Below, piece by piece: positions 1 to 7,819 of a stretch of 64,000 nt of DNA. Source of the DNA: Bradyrhizobium sp. 1(2017) (GTDB lineage Bacteria > Pseudomonadota > Alphaproteobacteria > Rhizobiales > Xanthobacteraceae). The stretch spans positions 5,228,001 through 5,292,000 of the forward strand of contig NZ_CP050022.2 in NCBI RefSeq assembly GCF_011602485.2, in the 5' to 3' direction. Each line of letters starts with the position of its first letter. Positions within the stretch are counted from its first letter, which is position 1. The translations under genes and the position numbers were made by a program. The notes beneath the pieces are model-generated. The model was given only the letters and a program-made list of their open reading frames with translations, did no database searches and was not told the DNA's origin.

Positions 1-847
1 CGACACCGGACCCCGCGACGCGTGCCCGCACATAGTCGCGCAGCTCCGCATCCAGCGCCGCCTTCGCAGACAGCACCTCGTCCAGCGTCCGGCCCGCGAC
101 CGCTTCGCGGATCGCGAACTGCACCAGGCGGTACAGCCACGCATCCACGTCGGGCACGGTCGCAACCGTGCGCTCTGGATCGACAACCCGGCGGAACGCA
201 GTCAGCGTCACCCGCAGCGCGATGCGATCCTTGGTCAGCATCTCCTGCGCAGTGATCTCGACCGCCTGGGGCCGCAGGTCGAGGCGCTTGACCTCGATCT
301 TGCGGCCGACAGTCCAGAAGGCGTGCCGGCCAGGCGCAAGCCGCTCCACGATCCGGCCCTCGACATAGAGCAGGCCCGCCTCGTGGTTCTCGACCACAGC
401 TTCCGTCACGACGGTCGAGCGGTTGCGCTCGATCATGGCCAGGTGCCGCGCATCGACCCTGGCATCGCGCGACACATCGATGCGCTCGACATCGATGCGG
501 GTTGCGACCTTCCAGTAGACGCGCACCTGCCAGGGCGTCATCAGATGCACGGGCCGGCCATCGAGGCTGACGATGGCGATCTCGTCCGCCTTCGTCTCGA
601 CCGCCTCGAACAGCTCCGCGGCGAGATCGGGCCGCGCGGCCTTCAGCACCGCGTAGCGATCCGCAGAAAATTCGCTGCGGACCACGTCGAGCACCTCGGC
701 CTTCAGCTCGTGCAGGGGATCGAACAGCCGGTGCTTGCCGGGCGCGAGCACGCGCACGAGCTGCCCGTTGCGCGTGAGCAGCGCACGCTCGCCATCCTTC
801 ACCGTCAAGTTGAGCATCAGCAAGTGCCAGCTCTTGTTCGAAGTCAC
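1..847 (-). CDS. slipin / SPFH (band 7) family protein, C-terminus cut by window edge
   Basis: The minus-strand frame stays open from the window edge and begins at a GTG at 847 with an AAGGAGG six bases upstream. An ATG lies nine codons further in, but the ribosome site favours the GTG. The protein starts MTSNKSWHLLMLNLTVKDGE (first residue from GTG) and contains a duplicated slipin pattern: GERALLTRNG...LAPGKHRLF near the N-terminus and EAGLLYVEGRIVERLAPGRH further on, followed by the band-7 core with LDLRPQAVEITAQEMLTKD. SPFH proteins scaffold membrane microdomains and often pair with NfeD proteases, but the downstream partner would lie outside the window. The family is clear; the exact role is not. 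Confidence 0.85.
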   Translation of the reverse strand, partial: MTSNKSWHLLMLNLTVKDGERALLTRNGQLVRVLAPGKHRLFDPLHELKAEVLDVVRSEFSADRYAVLKAARPDLAAELFEAVETKADEIAIVSLDGRPVHLMTPWQVRVYWKVATRIDVERIDVSRDARVDARHLAMIERNRSTVVTEAVVENHEAGLLYVEGRIVERLAPGRHAFWTVGRKIEVKRLDLRPQAVEITAQEMLTKDRIALRVTLTAFRRVVDPERTVATVPDVDAWLYRLVQFAIREAVAGRTLDEVLSAKAALDAELRDYVRARVAGSGV

Positions 848-1155
848 GACACGCCTCCTTCGTTTGCGCCCGGCCGGATGCCGGACGACAGGTTTCGCTT
901 GCAAAGGACGTGAGGACGCGGACGACGCTTCCCGGGAGATCGACGGGCCGGGGCTTGAGCTTGCACGACGACGGGCGCACGCGCGCGATCGCGCGACGCG
1001 TGTCGCGCGGTCATGCGGAGCCACCCGGCATCGGCGCAAGCGGTATCTACCCGCGGCGCAAAGCCGGTCTCACAGTGTCTAGGTTCGGACGGAAAGCCTT
1101 GCGGCAAAACGGCCGGACTGCGACTGAAGCGCGCGTCCGGTCCTCGTCAGAGGTA
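848..1155. other. non-coding stretch between slipin gene and tRNA-like region
   Basis: Short frames occur on both strands here, but none has a ribosome site, family motif or sensible composition. It is the leader region of the slipin gene on the minus strand and the 3' flank of the tRNA-like sequences. I see no other element in it. Confidence 0.5.
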
Positions 1156-1172
1156 TCAGCTTTTCAGGCTGA
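1156..1172 (-). other. isolated anticodon-arm-like hairpin (Phe-type loop)
   Basis: On the minus strand a five-base-pair stem (TCAGC with GCTGA) encloses the seven-base loop CTGAAAA, which is what the anticodon arm of a tRNA-Phe(GAA) looks like. No D arm, T arm or acceptor stem surrounds it. It lies directly after the tRNA-like sequence at 1180-1252. It may be a fragment of a third decayed tRNA, or an ordinary hairpin. Confidence 0.3.
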
Positions 1173-1179
1173 AACGGAG

Positions 1180-1252
1180 CGCTGGAGCGGGATTCGAACC
1201 CGCGTCACGATGAGTCAGTGTCATCTGCTCTACCAAACTGAGCTATCCTTTG
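1180..1252 (-). tRNA. degenerate tRNA-like sequence with apparent CUG anticodon
   Basis: The minus strand shows a perfect D arm (GCTC, loop AGTTTGGTA, GAGC), a perfect five-pair anticodon stem (GATGA/TCATC), a five-base variable loop and a perfect T arm (GCGGG TTCGAAT CCCGC). Two features are wrong for a working tRNA. The anticodon loop CACTGAC has A instead of the invariant U33, and the 5' acceptor strand CAAAGGA pairs with TCCAGCG at only four of seven positions, three of them adjacent to the D arm. The apparent anticodon would be CUG (Gln). It starts one base after the neighbouring tRNA-like sequence ends. Probably a pseudo-tRNA. Confidence 0.5.
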
Positions 1253-1322
1253 TGCAAGAGACCGGCATCGAACCGATACCTTCGGGTGTTCAGCCCGACG
1301 CTCTCCATGAGCTACGTCCTGC
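1253..1322 (-). tRNA. degenerate tRNA-like sequence with apparent GAA (Phe) anticodon
   Basis: On the minus strand a perfect five-pair anticodon stem (TCGGG/CCCGA) carries the loop CTGAACA, reading GAA. The T arm ATCGG TTCGATG CCGGT and a D stem GCTC/GAGC are present, and GCAGGA pairs with TCTTGC to give a six-pair acceptor. The D loop has only five bases (ATGGA) and there is one extra base between acceptor and D stem, so the fold is shortened. It directly abuts the second tRNA-like sequence, suggesting remnants of a tRNA array. No encoded CCA follows. Confidence 0.5.
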
Positions 1323-1356
1323 GTTTCTCCTTCATTCGGCGGAACACGAAACCGGA

Positions 1357-1374
1357 GACCGGCCCGCGCCGGTC
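1357..1374. repeat. short hairpin upstream of the tRNA-like pair
   Basis: GACCGGC and GCCGGTC form a seven-pair stem around a four-base loop. It lies just upstream of the tRNA-like sequences in their direction of reading and downstream of the LysR gene stop at 1498. It could be the LysR terminator, although no T run follows. Confidence 0.3.
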
Positions 1375-1497
1375 GGGATCTCAGAGAGCCCGAACCCATG
1401 GCCTAGCGAAGGACCGCGCTAATAGACGAAGCACGTTCGGGTTGCAAGAGGCTGCGCGAAGATTTTTCGTCGGGCGTCACGTACCGTGACGCGACGA

Positions 1498-2349
1498 TCA
1501 CAAGTCGACGTCGCGTCGGGCGCGCGACATTTGCTCGAAACAAGACCGCACCCAGTCGATCGTCACGCGAGTCGCGGAATCGCGCTTGAGATGGTTTTGC
1601 ACGAGCAGCCAGACGTCGCGCCGTTTCGGCAGCAGCGTGGCGCGCAGGCGGCGGTCGCCGAGCAACTCGGTGCAGCTGTGCTCCGGCAGCACGCCCGCGG
1701 CCCGGTGCGACCGGATCAGCGTGCGGATGACGCGGACATTGTCGGTCACGCAGCGCGGCCGGATTTTCTTGGTCCGCAGAAACTGCATCTCCGGAATGGC
1801 GCCGAGCTCGTCCGGATAGGCGCACAGCATCGGCTCGCTTTCGGTCGCGACCGGCTCGAAATAATAGAGCTTGATGTCACCGAGCCTCGAAATGGAAAAG
1901 TCGCCCTTGTCGGGCTTGCGCAGCCGGATCGCGAGATCGGCTTCCCAGCGCGAGAACCTGACATTGTCGCTCGAGGTCAGGAATTGCAGCGTCAGGCCGG
2001 GATTGGCGCGCAGGAAGTCGCTCGCATGCGGTGCCAGCACCTCCTCCGCGAATGCATTGGTGGAGGCGATGCGCAAATCTCCCGCCGGGCCGGGCAGGCT
2101 CCGACCGACACGGCCGATCTCGGCGGCATGCGCAGCCATCGCCTGGACATGCGCGAGCACCGCTTCGCAGCTCCGGGTCGGCCTGCGGACGCCGTCGGCG
2201 GCCTCGAACAGGCGCAGGCCGAGCGCGCGCTCGATGCGCGACAGCCGGCGTCCGACCGTGGTCTCGTCGATGCGCAGCCGTGCGCTGGCGCCGGCATAGG
2301 TGCCCTCGTCCCTGACCGCGGCAATGATGCGAAGGTCGTCCCAGTTCAT
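1498..2349 (-). CDS. LysR family transcriptional regulator
   Basis: 283 residues starting MNWDDLRIIAAVRDEGTYAG. The first ~60 residues form the LysR winged helix-turn-helix (GASARLRIDETTVGRRLSRI is the recognition part). The rest is a periplasmic-binding-protein-like effector domain of usual length. It is transcribed away from the cysteine hydrolase at 2476 with 126 bp between, the arrangement in which a LysR protein usually controls its divergent neighbour. The opening and the GRRLSRIERALGLRLFE segment resemble the AmpR/GcvA-like half of the family. The effector cannot be told from sequence. Confidence 0.9.
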   Translation of the reverse strand: MNWDDLRIIAAVRDEGTYAGASARLRIDETTVGRRLSRIERALGLRLFEAADGVRRPTRSCEAVLAHVQAMAAHAAEIGRVGRSLPGPAGDLRIASTNAFAEEVLAPHASDFLRANPGLTLQFLTSSDNVRFSRWEADLAIRLRKPDKGDFSISRLGDIKLYYFEPVATESEPMLCAYPDELGAIPEMQFLRTKKIRPRCVTDNVRVIRTLIRSHRAAGVLPEHSCTELLGDRRLRATLLPKRRDVWLLVQNHLKRDSATRVTIDWVRSCFEQMSRARRDVDL

Positions 2350-2378
2350 GGCGCAAGGTTACATTGGTCGGCAATGGC

Positions 2379-2424
2379 CTGCAATATCGCAGCCATCGGC
2401 TGCAATATCCCTGCATATCGGCAG
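2379..2424. promoter_or_regulatory. repeat-rich divergent control region, candidate LysR operator
   Basis: CTGCAATATC occurs at 2379-2388 and again at 2400-2409, 21 bp apart (two helical turns). A related CTGCATATC follows at 2411. An inverted repeat GCAGCC-ATC-GGCTGC spans 2389-2403, and CTGC/GCAG flank 2411-2424. The spacing and the position between LysR and its divergent neighbour fit a LysR binding region. This is inference from layout. Confidence 0.5.
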
Positions 2425-2475
2425 GCAGCCGGGAGGCTATGCTCGGCCCAACCCGCTGTCCTGGAGAATTGAGCC

Positions 2476-3069
2476 ATGACCTCCGCAAAGACCCTGCTGC
2501 AACTCGCCGGTGCTGACCTCACCCCGCCACGTCTTGGCGACGCCGCCTTGGTGCTGATCGACATCCAGAACGAATATCTGGCGGGCCCCCTCGCCCTGCC
2601 CGACGCCAAGCCTGCGATCGTGCGGGCGGCCGCGCTGTTGGCGCGGGCGCGCCAGCGCGGCGCTGCGATCATCCATATCGCCCATCGCGGCAAGCAAGGC
2701 GGCCTGTTCGATCGCTCCGCCGATCGCGGCGCCATCGTCGCCGAGCTCAGCCCACGTGCGAATGAGCTCGTGATCGAGAAGGAGCTGCCGAACGCCTTCG
2801 CCGGCACCGACCTGCAGGCGCAGCTCGCCGCGAGCGGACGCAAGGACATCGTGCTGGCCGGCTTCATGACGCATATGTGCGTCAGCTCCACCGCGCGTGC
2901 CGCGCTCGATCTCGGTTTTCGCACGACCATCGATGCAGACAGCTGCGCCACCCGTGACCTGCCCGACGGAAGCGGCGGCACGCTCGACGCCCGGACCATC
3001 CACGAGGTCGCGCTCGCCGAGCTGTCGGACCGCTTCGCGATCATCGCACGCGGCGACGCACTGGGGTGA
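2476..3069 (+). CDS. isochorismatase-like cysteine hydrolase
   Basis: 197 residues. The catalytic triad of the family is visible: Asp29 in LVLIDIQNEYL, a Lys in ELVIEKELPNAF (about residue 101) and a Cys in FMTHMCVSSTARAA (about residue 136), with the usual cis-peptide region before the Cys. Members hydrolyse isochorismate, nicotinamide, N-carbamoyl compounds or similar amides; the sequence does not say which. The ATG at 2476 follows GGAGAATTGAGCC. The divergent LysR gene is the likely regulator. Cytoplasmic, with no signal peptide. Confidence 0.85.
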   Translation: MTSAKTLLQLAGADLTPPRLGDAALVLIDIQNEYLAGPLALPDAKPAIVRAAALLARARQRGAAIIHIAHRGKQGGLFDRSADRGAIVAELSPRANELVIEKELPNAFAGTDLQAQLAASGRKDIVLAGFMTHMCVSSTARAALDLGFRTTIDADSCATRDLPDGSGGTLDARTIHEVALAELSDRFAIIARGDALG

Positions 3070-3181
3070 CCGCGGGGTTGATCTCCGGCGTTTCCTTGCA
3101 AGGGGGCATTGAAGTCGACCCGGCATGCGCTAATCTCAGGGGATATTTTCGATATTTCCCTGGACGGCATTCAGGCGAGCT

Positions 3182-4529
3182 TTTTCCGGATCGCGCCTGG
3201 CCGAGCTTTGCCTAGTCCACCTCGCCTGCTGGCTTTGTCCTGGTTCCGCATTGGCGGAAACGCGGATCGCGCTCGTCGTCGGCAATGGCGCCTATACCTC
3301 CACGGCGCAACTCCCCAACCCGTCGCACGATGCCGAGGACGTCGCCGCCTCGCTCAAGCGCAGCGGCTTCGAGGTGCTCCAGGGCATTGACCTGCGCCAG
3401 GCCGAGATGCAGGACCTCACCATCCGCTTCGCGCGCGCGGCCAGCAGAGCCGATGTCCATGTTCTATTACAGCGGCCATGCGATGCAGTACAACGGCGTG
3501 AACTATCTGATGCCCATCGACGCCATGCTGACTGATGAAGCGGACCTCAAGCGCTTCGTGCGGGTCGACGACATCGTGAACGATCTACAGCAGGCCAAGA
3601 ACCTGCGCATCCTGGTGCTCGATTCCTGCCGTGACAATCCGCTCGCCGAAACACTCAAGCGCTCGGCCGGCGCGACCCGCGCCGCCTCGATCGGACGCGG
3701 GCTGTCGAAGATCGAGGCGCCGCGCGGCACGATCGTATCGTTCTCGACGCAATCAGGACAGGTCGCCCGCCGACGGCACCGGCCGCAACAGCCCCTACAC
3801 GACGGCGTTCCTGAAGCACATCGAGCAGCCGCACGAGATCGGCGACGTCTTTCGCGACATCAGCAGCGACGTCTACGATTCGAGCGGCAAGACCCAGCTC
3901 CCGGAGCTGTCGCTGTCGATCATCGGCAAGTTCTATCTGAACGGACAGGTCGCGATCACGGTCGCCCCACCGCGCCCCAGCCCACGCCGCGGCCCGATCC
4001 GTGCGCAGCCGCGGAGGCACACTGGAAGGCCGCCGAGAGCATCGGCAATGCCAGCGCCTTTGAGGATCATCTGGCGCGATTTTCGAGTTGCAGCTTCGCC
4101 GGTCTCGCCAAGGCGCGGATCGAGGGCCTGAAGCAGAAGACGGTGCTCGCGCCGGCGTCAGACGCCGCCCGGGCCAGCGGGACCAAGGCCTTCGACGGCA
4201 ACTGGGACGTGACGTTGAACTGCCCGACTTCGGGCAAGGCGCAGGGCTTCACCAGGGCCCTGGCAGCCACCGTGACGAACGGCGTGTTTCACGCCGAGGG
4301 GCAGAACCCAGGCGGGAGCAACCGGCTGGAGATCGACGGCCAGATTCCGGCGGACGGCAAGACGACGTTGAGTGCACGCGGCACGACGGGGGCGAGCGCC
4401 TACACCCTCAATAACCTTGCGCCCGGCTCGCCCTACGCCTTTACGATCGATGCGCAGTTCGAACGCAGCCGCGGCAGCGGCAAGCGCAACGAGGCGCGGG
4501 CCTGCAACCTGGTTTTCGTCAAGCGCTGA
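3182..4529 (+). pseudogene. caspase-like (peptidase C14) secreted protein, broken by frameshifts
   Basis: Consecutive parts of one caspase-like protein lie in different frames. The first (ending near 3457) has a signal-peptide-like stretch ending ALA, then ETRIALVVGNGAY. The second (3459-3767) carries the catalytic His motif MFYYSGHAMQ and Cys motif LVLDSCRDNPLA. The third (3769-3968) has ADGTGRNSPYTTAFLKHIE. The fourth (3969-4529) holds the C-terminal part with CAAAEAHW and TFDGNWDV-like text. Shifts are needed near 3458, 3768 and 3968, each at a short C run, and no ATG or GTG start is in frame with the signal peptide. An intact relative lies at 58138-59976. Sequencing error is possible, but neighbouring genes are clean. 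Confidence 0.8.
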
Positions 4530-4632
4530 TCGTGCGATGATCGCGACTGCGCCGCGTACACGCGTTACACCGCACGTGTGGCGATGGCGATTGGCCCCGC
4601 AATCGACTGACTTCTCACAACAGGAAAAGATC

Positions 4633-5457
4633 ATGACATCGCATGACACGGCGAAGATTCTGGCCGGCAAGGTCGCACTGGTGACCGGCGCGGGGCGCGG
4701 GCTCGGCCGCGCTTTTGCTGAGAGGCTCGCTGCGCTCGGCGCCGACGTTGCCATCCACGGCATGCGCGAGAATGGCCCCGCGGAATATGGCGAGGGCACC
4801 ACCCTCACCGCGGTGGCCGAAGCCATCGGACAGCAATTCGGCGTCCGCAGCCAGCGGGTGCTCGGCGATCTCACCAAGGGCGAGGACATCGCACGCGTGA
4901 TTGCCGAGACGGAGGCTGCGCTCGGCTCGATCGACATTCTCGTCCACAATGCCGGCGGCGACATCGCGGCCGCCGGCGGCAAGCCGGATCCGAACGATGC
5001 GGTGAACATCAAGGAGGCCGACGTGCGCGCGGTGCTGGAGCGTAATCTGCTCTCGACCATCCTGACCTGCCAGGCGGTCGCCAAGGGCATGATGGAGCGG
5101 CGATCCGGCCGCATCGTCACGCTCGGCTCGGTCGCGGCGTTCAAGGGGCGAACCAACGGCTCGATTTATGCGGTGTCGAAGGCCGGCGTGACCCACTACA
5201 CGCGATGCCTTGCCGACCAGCTCCGTCCCTACGACATCGCCGTCAACTGCATCGCGCCTGGCGATACCCGCACGGGCCGCTTCCTCGGCACGCGGGCCGT
5301 GGATCCGGACCGGATGGTCGAGAGCGGCACGCTCGACCGCATCGCGACGGTGGACGAGGTCGCGCGTGTCGTGGAGTTCTTTGCCGGCCCCATGGGCGCC
5401 TTCGTCTCCGGCCAGGTGCTGAGGATCGACGGCGGCGGACAATGTTGGCCGGGCTGA
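4633..5457 (+). CDS. short-chain dehydrogenase/reductase (SDR)
   Basis: 274 residues. The N-terminal Rossmann fold has TGAGRGLG at residues 18-25, the NAG motif appears in DILVHNAGG, and the active site is Ser in VTLGSVAAF with Tyr179 and Lys183 in YAVSKAG. This is a classical NAD(P)-dependent SDR with the C-terminal VSGQVLRIDGG. The frame is open upstream to 4372, but that part overlaps the caspase pseudogene. The ATG at 4633 is preceded by AGGAAAAG and starts MTSHDTAKILAGKVALVTG, the normal beginning. The substrate is unknown and no pathway neighbours help. Confidence 0.9.
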   Translation: MTSHDTAKILAGKVALVTGAGRGLGRAFAERLAALGADVAIHGMRENGPAEYGEGTTLTAVAEAIGQQFGVRSQRVLGDLTKGEDIARVIAETEAALGSIDILVHNAGGDIAAAGGKPDPNDAVNIKEADVRAVLERNLLSTILTCQAVAKGMMERRSGRIVTLGSVAAFKGRTNGSIYAVSKAGVTHYTRCLADQLRPYDIAVNCIAPGDTRTGRFLGTRAVDPDRMVESGTLDRIATVDEVARVVEFFAGPMGAFVSGQVLRIDGGGQCWPG

Positions 5458-5476
5458 CAACGGGCCCGTGAAAAAG

Positions 5477-5501
5477 AAAGGGCCGCTGCGAGCGGCCCTT
5501 T
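5477..5501. terminator. intrinsic terminator between convergent genes
   Basis: An eleven-pair stem (AAAGGGCCGCT / AGCGGCCCTTT) with a GCG loop. On the minus strand it is followed by TCTTTTTCAC, so it best serves the DUF2778 gene ending at 5525. It lies 20 bp after the SDR stop and could also block read-through from that side. Confidence 0.8.
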
Positions 5502-5524
5502 GCGTCATTCACAGAAGGATGAGA

Positions 5525-6706
5525 TCACTCAACCCGCGCCAGCACCGCGAGCTTGCGGATGCCCTTGTTGCGATAGGCGTCGAGGAACGCGTAATAGTCC
5601 TTGAACGACACGCAGCCGTTCGAGTCGCCGTTCGGCCCGAGCATGTAGGTGTGCGCGAGCAGGCCGTCGCGGCCGTAGATCGCACTCTCGCCGCCGATCG
5701 GGGTCAGGCGCAGCGCCGGCACGCCGTGGAACAGCGCTTCGCGCGGCTTCAGCGTGTAGATGTGCGGCGGCGTCACGCCGCGCATGCGGGTGCGCTGCGA
5801 GCGCGGATCGTCGAGGTTGGAACCGAGGCCGGAATGCGCCTCGAGCTTGGTGCCATCGGGCAGATAGACCGTCTTGGCGGTGATGTCGTAGACCGCGGTA
5901 TCGCGCTCATAGGGCGGCGCGCCGCCGAACATCGGGTTCTGCTCCTTGGGCGCGATGGCCGCGGTGATGCTGGCATCGGCCGAGGCGTAGGCCAGAAGCC
6001 CGCCGGACGGCTCACGCTTGCCCCAGAGTTTTTCGACCATCGACTGACGCGGGCCGGTGATCGCCATCACCGCCGCCTTGGCGCGATCGGCGAACGACTT
6101 CGGCTTCGCCTCGGGTGCCGGCACGATCTGGGCCGGATCGGCCGAGGCGAGCTGCATCTGGGCATCCGGAGCGCGCTTGGCCTTGTCCGCGGTCTTGTCG
6201 GTGGACTTGTCGGCAATCTTGGCCGGGGCCGACGGTTTCAGCGCTTCCGCGACCTTCGCGATCACACTCTGCTTCGGCGCGTCCTTGACCACGGCGACCT
6301 GGGTCGCGGGCGCGGCGCTGGCCGCATTCGATGGTACGCCTTGCGTCGCAGCCGCGGCAAAGCGCTCGTTGAACATCTCGCGCGAGATCGGCGCGGCAAT
6401 CTGGATCCGATCGGGCAAGAGCGAGAAGGCTTCCTTGACCGCCTCGCCCGCCTCCCGCAGCGCGACCTTGGGCGCACGCTTGATCACGGGCTCGTCATAG
6501 CCAATGCTGCCGACGGTCGGATAGACGCTGGCGCCGAGGATGTTGGTGTAGATGGTCCAGCCGGCGCCCATCACGACGCAGCCGATCGCCGCGGCGCCGA
6601 GCCATTTACGGGTGGTCATTTTCCGGGAAGATTTCCGCGAATAGCTCTTCGAGAACTTCTTGGACTTCCGTGCCGCGTTACTCTGCGCAGCGATACTCGT
6701 ACTCAT
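5525..6706 (-). CDS. DUF2778 (Tlde1-like) L,D-transpeptidase-fold protein
   Basis: 393 residues from ATG 6706 (MSTSIAAQSNAARKSKK), preceded by AAGGCGA. A 24-codon upstream extension from 6778 is possible but unlikely. The basic N-terminus leads into one membrane anchor (WLGAAAIGCVVMGAGW, about residues 36-55), then a long Ala/Lys/Pro-rich linker of about 200 residues, then the C-terminal DUF2778 domain. That domain has HTYMLGPNGDSNGCVSF, with the His and the SNGC cysteine expected of an L,D-transpeptidase-like catalytic centre. The family includes the Salmonella type VI effector Tlde1, which cuts or exchanges peptidoglycan stem peptides. Here the N-terminal anchor and absence of T6SS genes suggest a housekeeping envelope enzyme. 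Confidence 0.8.
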   Translation of the reverse strand: MSTSIAAQSNAARKSKKFSKSYSRKSSRKMTTRKWLGAAAIGCVVMGAGWTIYTNILGASVYPTVGSIGYDEPVIKRAPKVALREAGEAVKEAFSLLPDRIQIAAPISREMFNERFAAAATQGVPSNAASAAPATQVAVVKDAPKQSVIAKVAEALKPSAPAKIADKSTDKTADKAKRAPDAQMQLASADPAQIVPAPEAKPKSFADRAKAAVMAITGPRQSMVEKLWGKREPSGGLLAYASADASITAAIAPKEQNPMFGGAPPYERDTAVYDITAKTVYLPDGTKLEAHSGLGSNLDDPRSQRTRMRGVTPPHIYTLKPREALFHGVPALRLTPIGGESAIYGRDGLLAHTYMLGPNGDSNGCVSFKDYYAFLDAYRNKGIRKLAVLARVE

Positions 6707-7227
6707 TCGCCTTGCGTCCAGGACGGTGTCACCAAGTCCCCCTTCGAAGTGCCGCTGGTCACGATCCGGGAACAGCATCTCGCAGAGGGTCGGAGCGTCA
6801 TTAAGGCGACTTTTAGTTAAATGCGGATTAAGTTCGGGCGGATGTGGGGCAGCTCGTTAACGCTGTCTCATTTTGGGAAAAAAGCCCGCAGAACTACGGA
6901 CTTATTCGGATCTGTTAACCATAATTCTCGGCCGGATCGGCGCGTTCTGCCGGGGTGTCCGGCGGCATCTCCAAGGCCATCCAATCACGTCGTTTTCGTG
7001 GTCTTTATGCCCGGAGGATAACGGGGAAGCGTTGCGCGAGGCTGGTGGGCGCGCCCCTCTCCAACCGCTGCGCTGCTCTCATTGCCCGCGCTCATCCTGC
7101 ATCACACATCCTGCGTGGCGCGCTCACGCGGCACGGCGCCGTGATTGAAAGTTGATCGCGCCGGTCTGGAAATCGGCGCGACGAGAAAGTAGTTCCTACC
7201 TCGGCACTTTTCAGCAGCCTCTGTGCA
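6707..7227. other. intergenic region without a convincing gene
   Basis: Several short frames cross this stretch, but none has a ribosome site plus protein-like composition. It is less GC-rich in its first 250 bases than the genes around it. A perfect 12-bp palindrome CACGGCGCCGTG lies at 7132-7143. It presumably holds the promoters of both the DUF2778 gene (leftward) and the FecR-cyclase pair (rightward). Confidence 0.5.
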
Positions 7228-7245
7228 TGATACGGTACCGTATCA
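7228..7245. promoter_or_regulatory. 18-bp perfect palindrome, candidate operator
   Basis: TGATACGGTACCGTATCA reads identically on both strands and ends 42 bp before the ATG of the FecR-like gene. Its length, symmetry and place between promoter and start codon suit a dimeric repressor such as a TetR-family protein. No such regulator gene is adjacent. Confidence 0.5.
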
Positions 7246-7287
7246 ACATCGCCTTGGACTGTGCCGCGCACGCAAACGGAGGCTGGC

Positions 7288-7812
7288 ATGAGAGGCTTTT
7301 CGCGCGCCGCGTATTTCGCCGCAGCGTGGTCACTGTTGTTGATGGGGTTTGCAAGCGCACAGCCCGCTGCCAGTACGGGCTGCACGGATTCGCCGTCGGC
7401 CGCAGGCACGCAAATTTGGCGCTGCAACAACGGCGTCACGATCGTTGCCGAAAACGGCGCCCGATTTGAACTTAAGGACGCCAACCGCGACGGACATATA
7501 GACTCCGTGGAGTTGAGCAGCAAAGCGCTGCTGATCGAAGTGCCCAAGAAACGCGGTGGCAATCCCTTCAAGGTGCTGACCCCGCAGGCGATTGCCGCGG
7601 TGCGCGGCACGAAATGGGCGGTCGACGTCGCTGACGCCAAGACCTCCGTGTTCGTCGCCGATGGCCGTGTCGGCGTGAGCCGCAGGGCCCGTGGACGCGG
7701 CGTCGTGCTCGGACCGGGCCAAGGCGTTGATGTCGAGACAACCGGCCCGCTGACCGTCAAGACATGGGGCCAGCCGCGCGTTGACGCACTCATGGCGAGG
7801 CTCCGGCAATAA
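7288..7812 (+). CDS. secreted FecR-like protein with an EF-hand loop
   Basis: 174 residues from ATG 7288; an in-frame upstream extension exists but lacks a signal sequence. Residues 1-24 form a signal peptide ending ASA. The FecR-type domain follows (IWRCNNGVTIVAENGARF; FKVLTPQAIAAVRGTKWAVDV; SVFVADGRVGVSRRARGRGVVLGPGQGVDVE), a periplasmic beta-rich fold used in signalling. Inserted at residues 64-75 is DANRDGHIDSVE, which has Asp, Asn, Asp, Asp and Glu at EF-hand loop positions 1, 3, 5, 9 and 12. The gene sits 100 bp before a CHASE2 cyclase, a pairing that suggests the FecR protein is the periplasmic partner of that sensor. The calcium role is inferred. Confidence 0.8.
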   Translation: MRGFSRAAYFAAAWSLLLMGFASAQPAASTGCTDSPSAAGTQIWRCNNGVTIVAENGARFELKDANRDGHIDSVELSSKALLIEVPKKRGGNPFKVLTPQAIAAVRGTKWAVDVADAKTSVFVADGRVGVSRRARGRGVVLGPGQGVDVETTGPLTVKTWGQPRVDALMARLRQ

Positions 7813-7819
7813 GTCTCGG

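Noticed and set aside
323..913. Plus-strand frame opposite the slipin gene
   Set aside because: The minus strand has an ideal ribosome site and band-7 sequence; the plus frame has neither.
1180..1252. Working tRNA-Gln(CUG)
   Set aside because: A at position 33 and a mostly unpaired acceptor stem make a functional tRNA improbable.
3182..4529. Programmed frameshifting in the caspase-like gene
   Set aside because: Three separate shifts, no slippery heptamer with a pseudoknot, and no start codon in the first frame. Decay or error is simpler.
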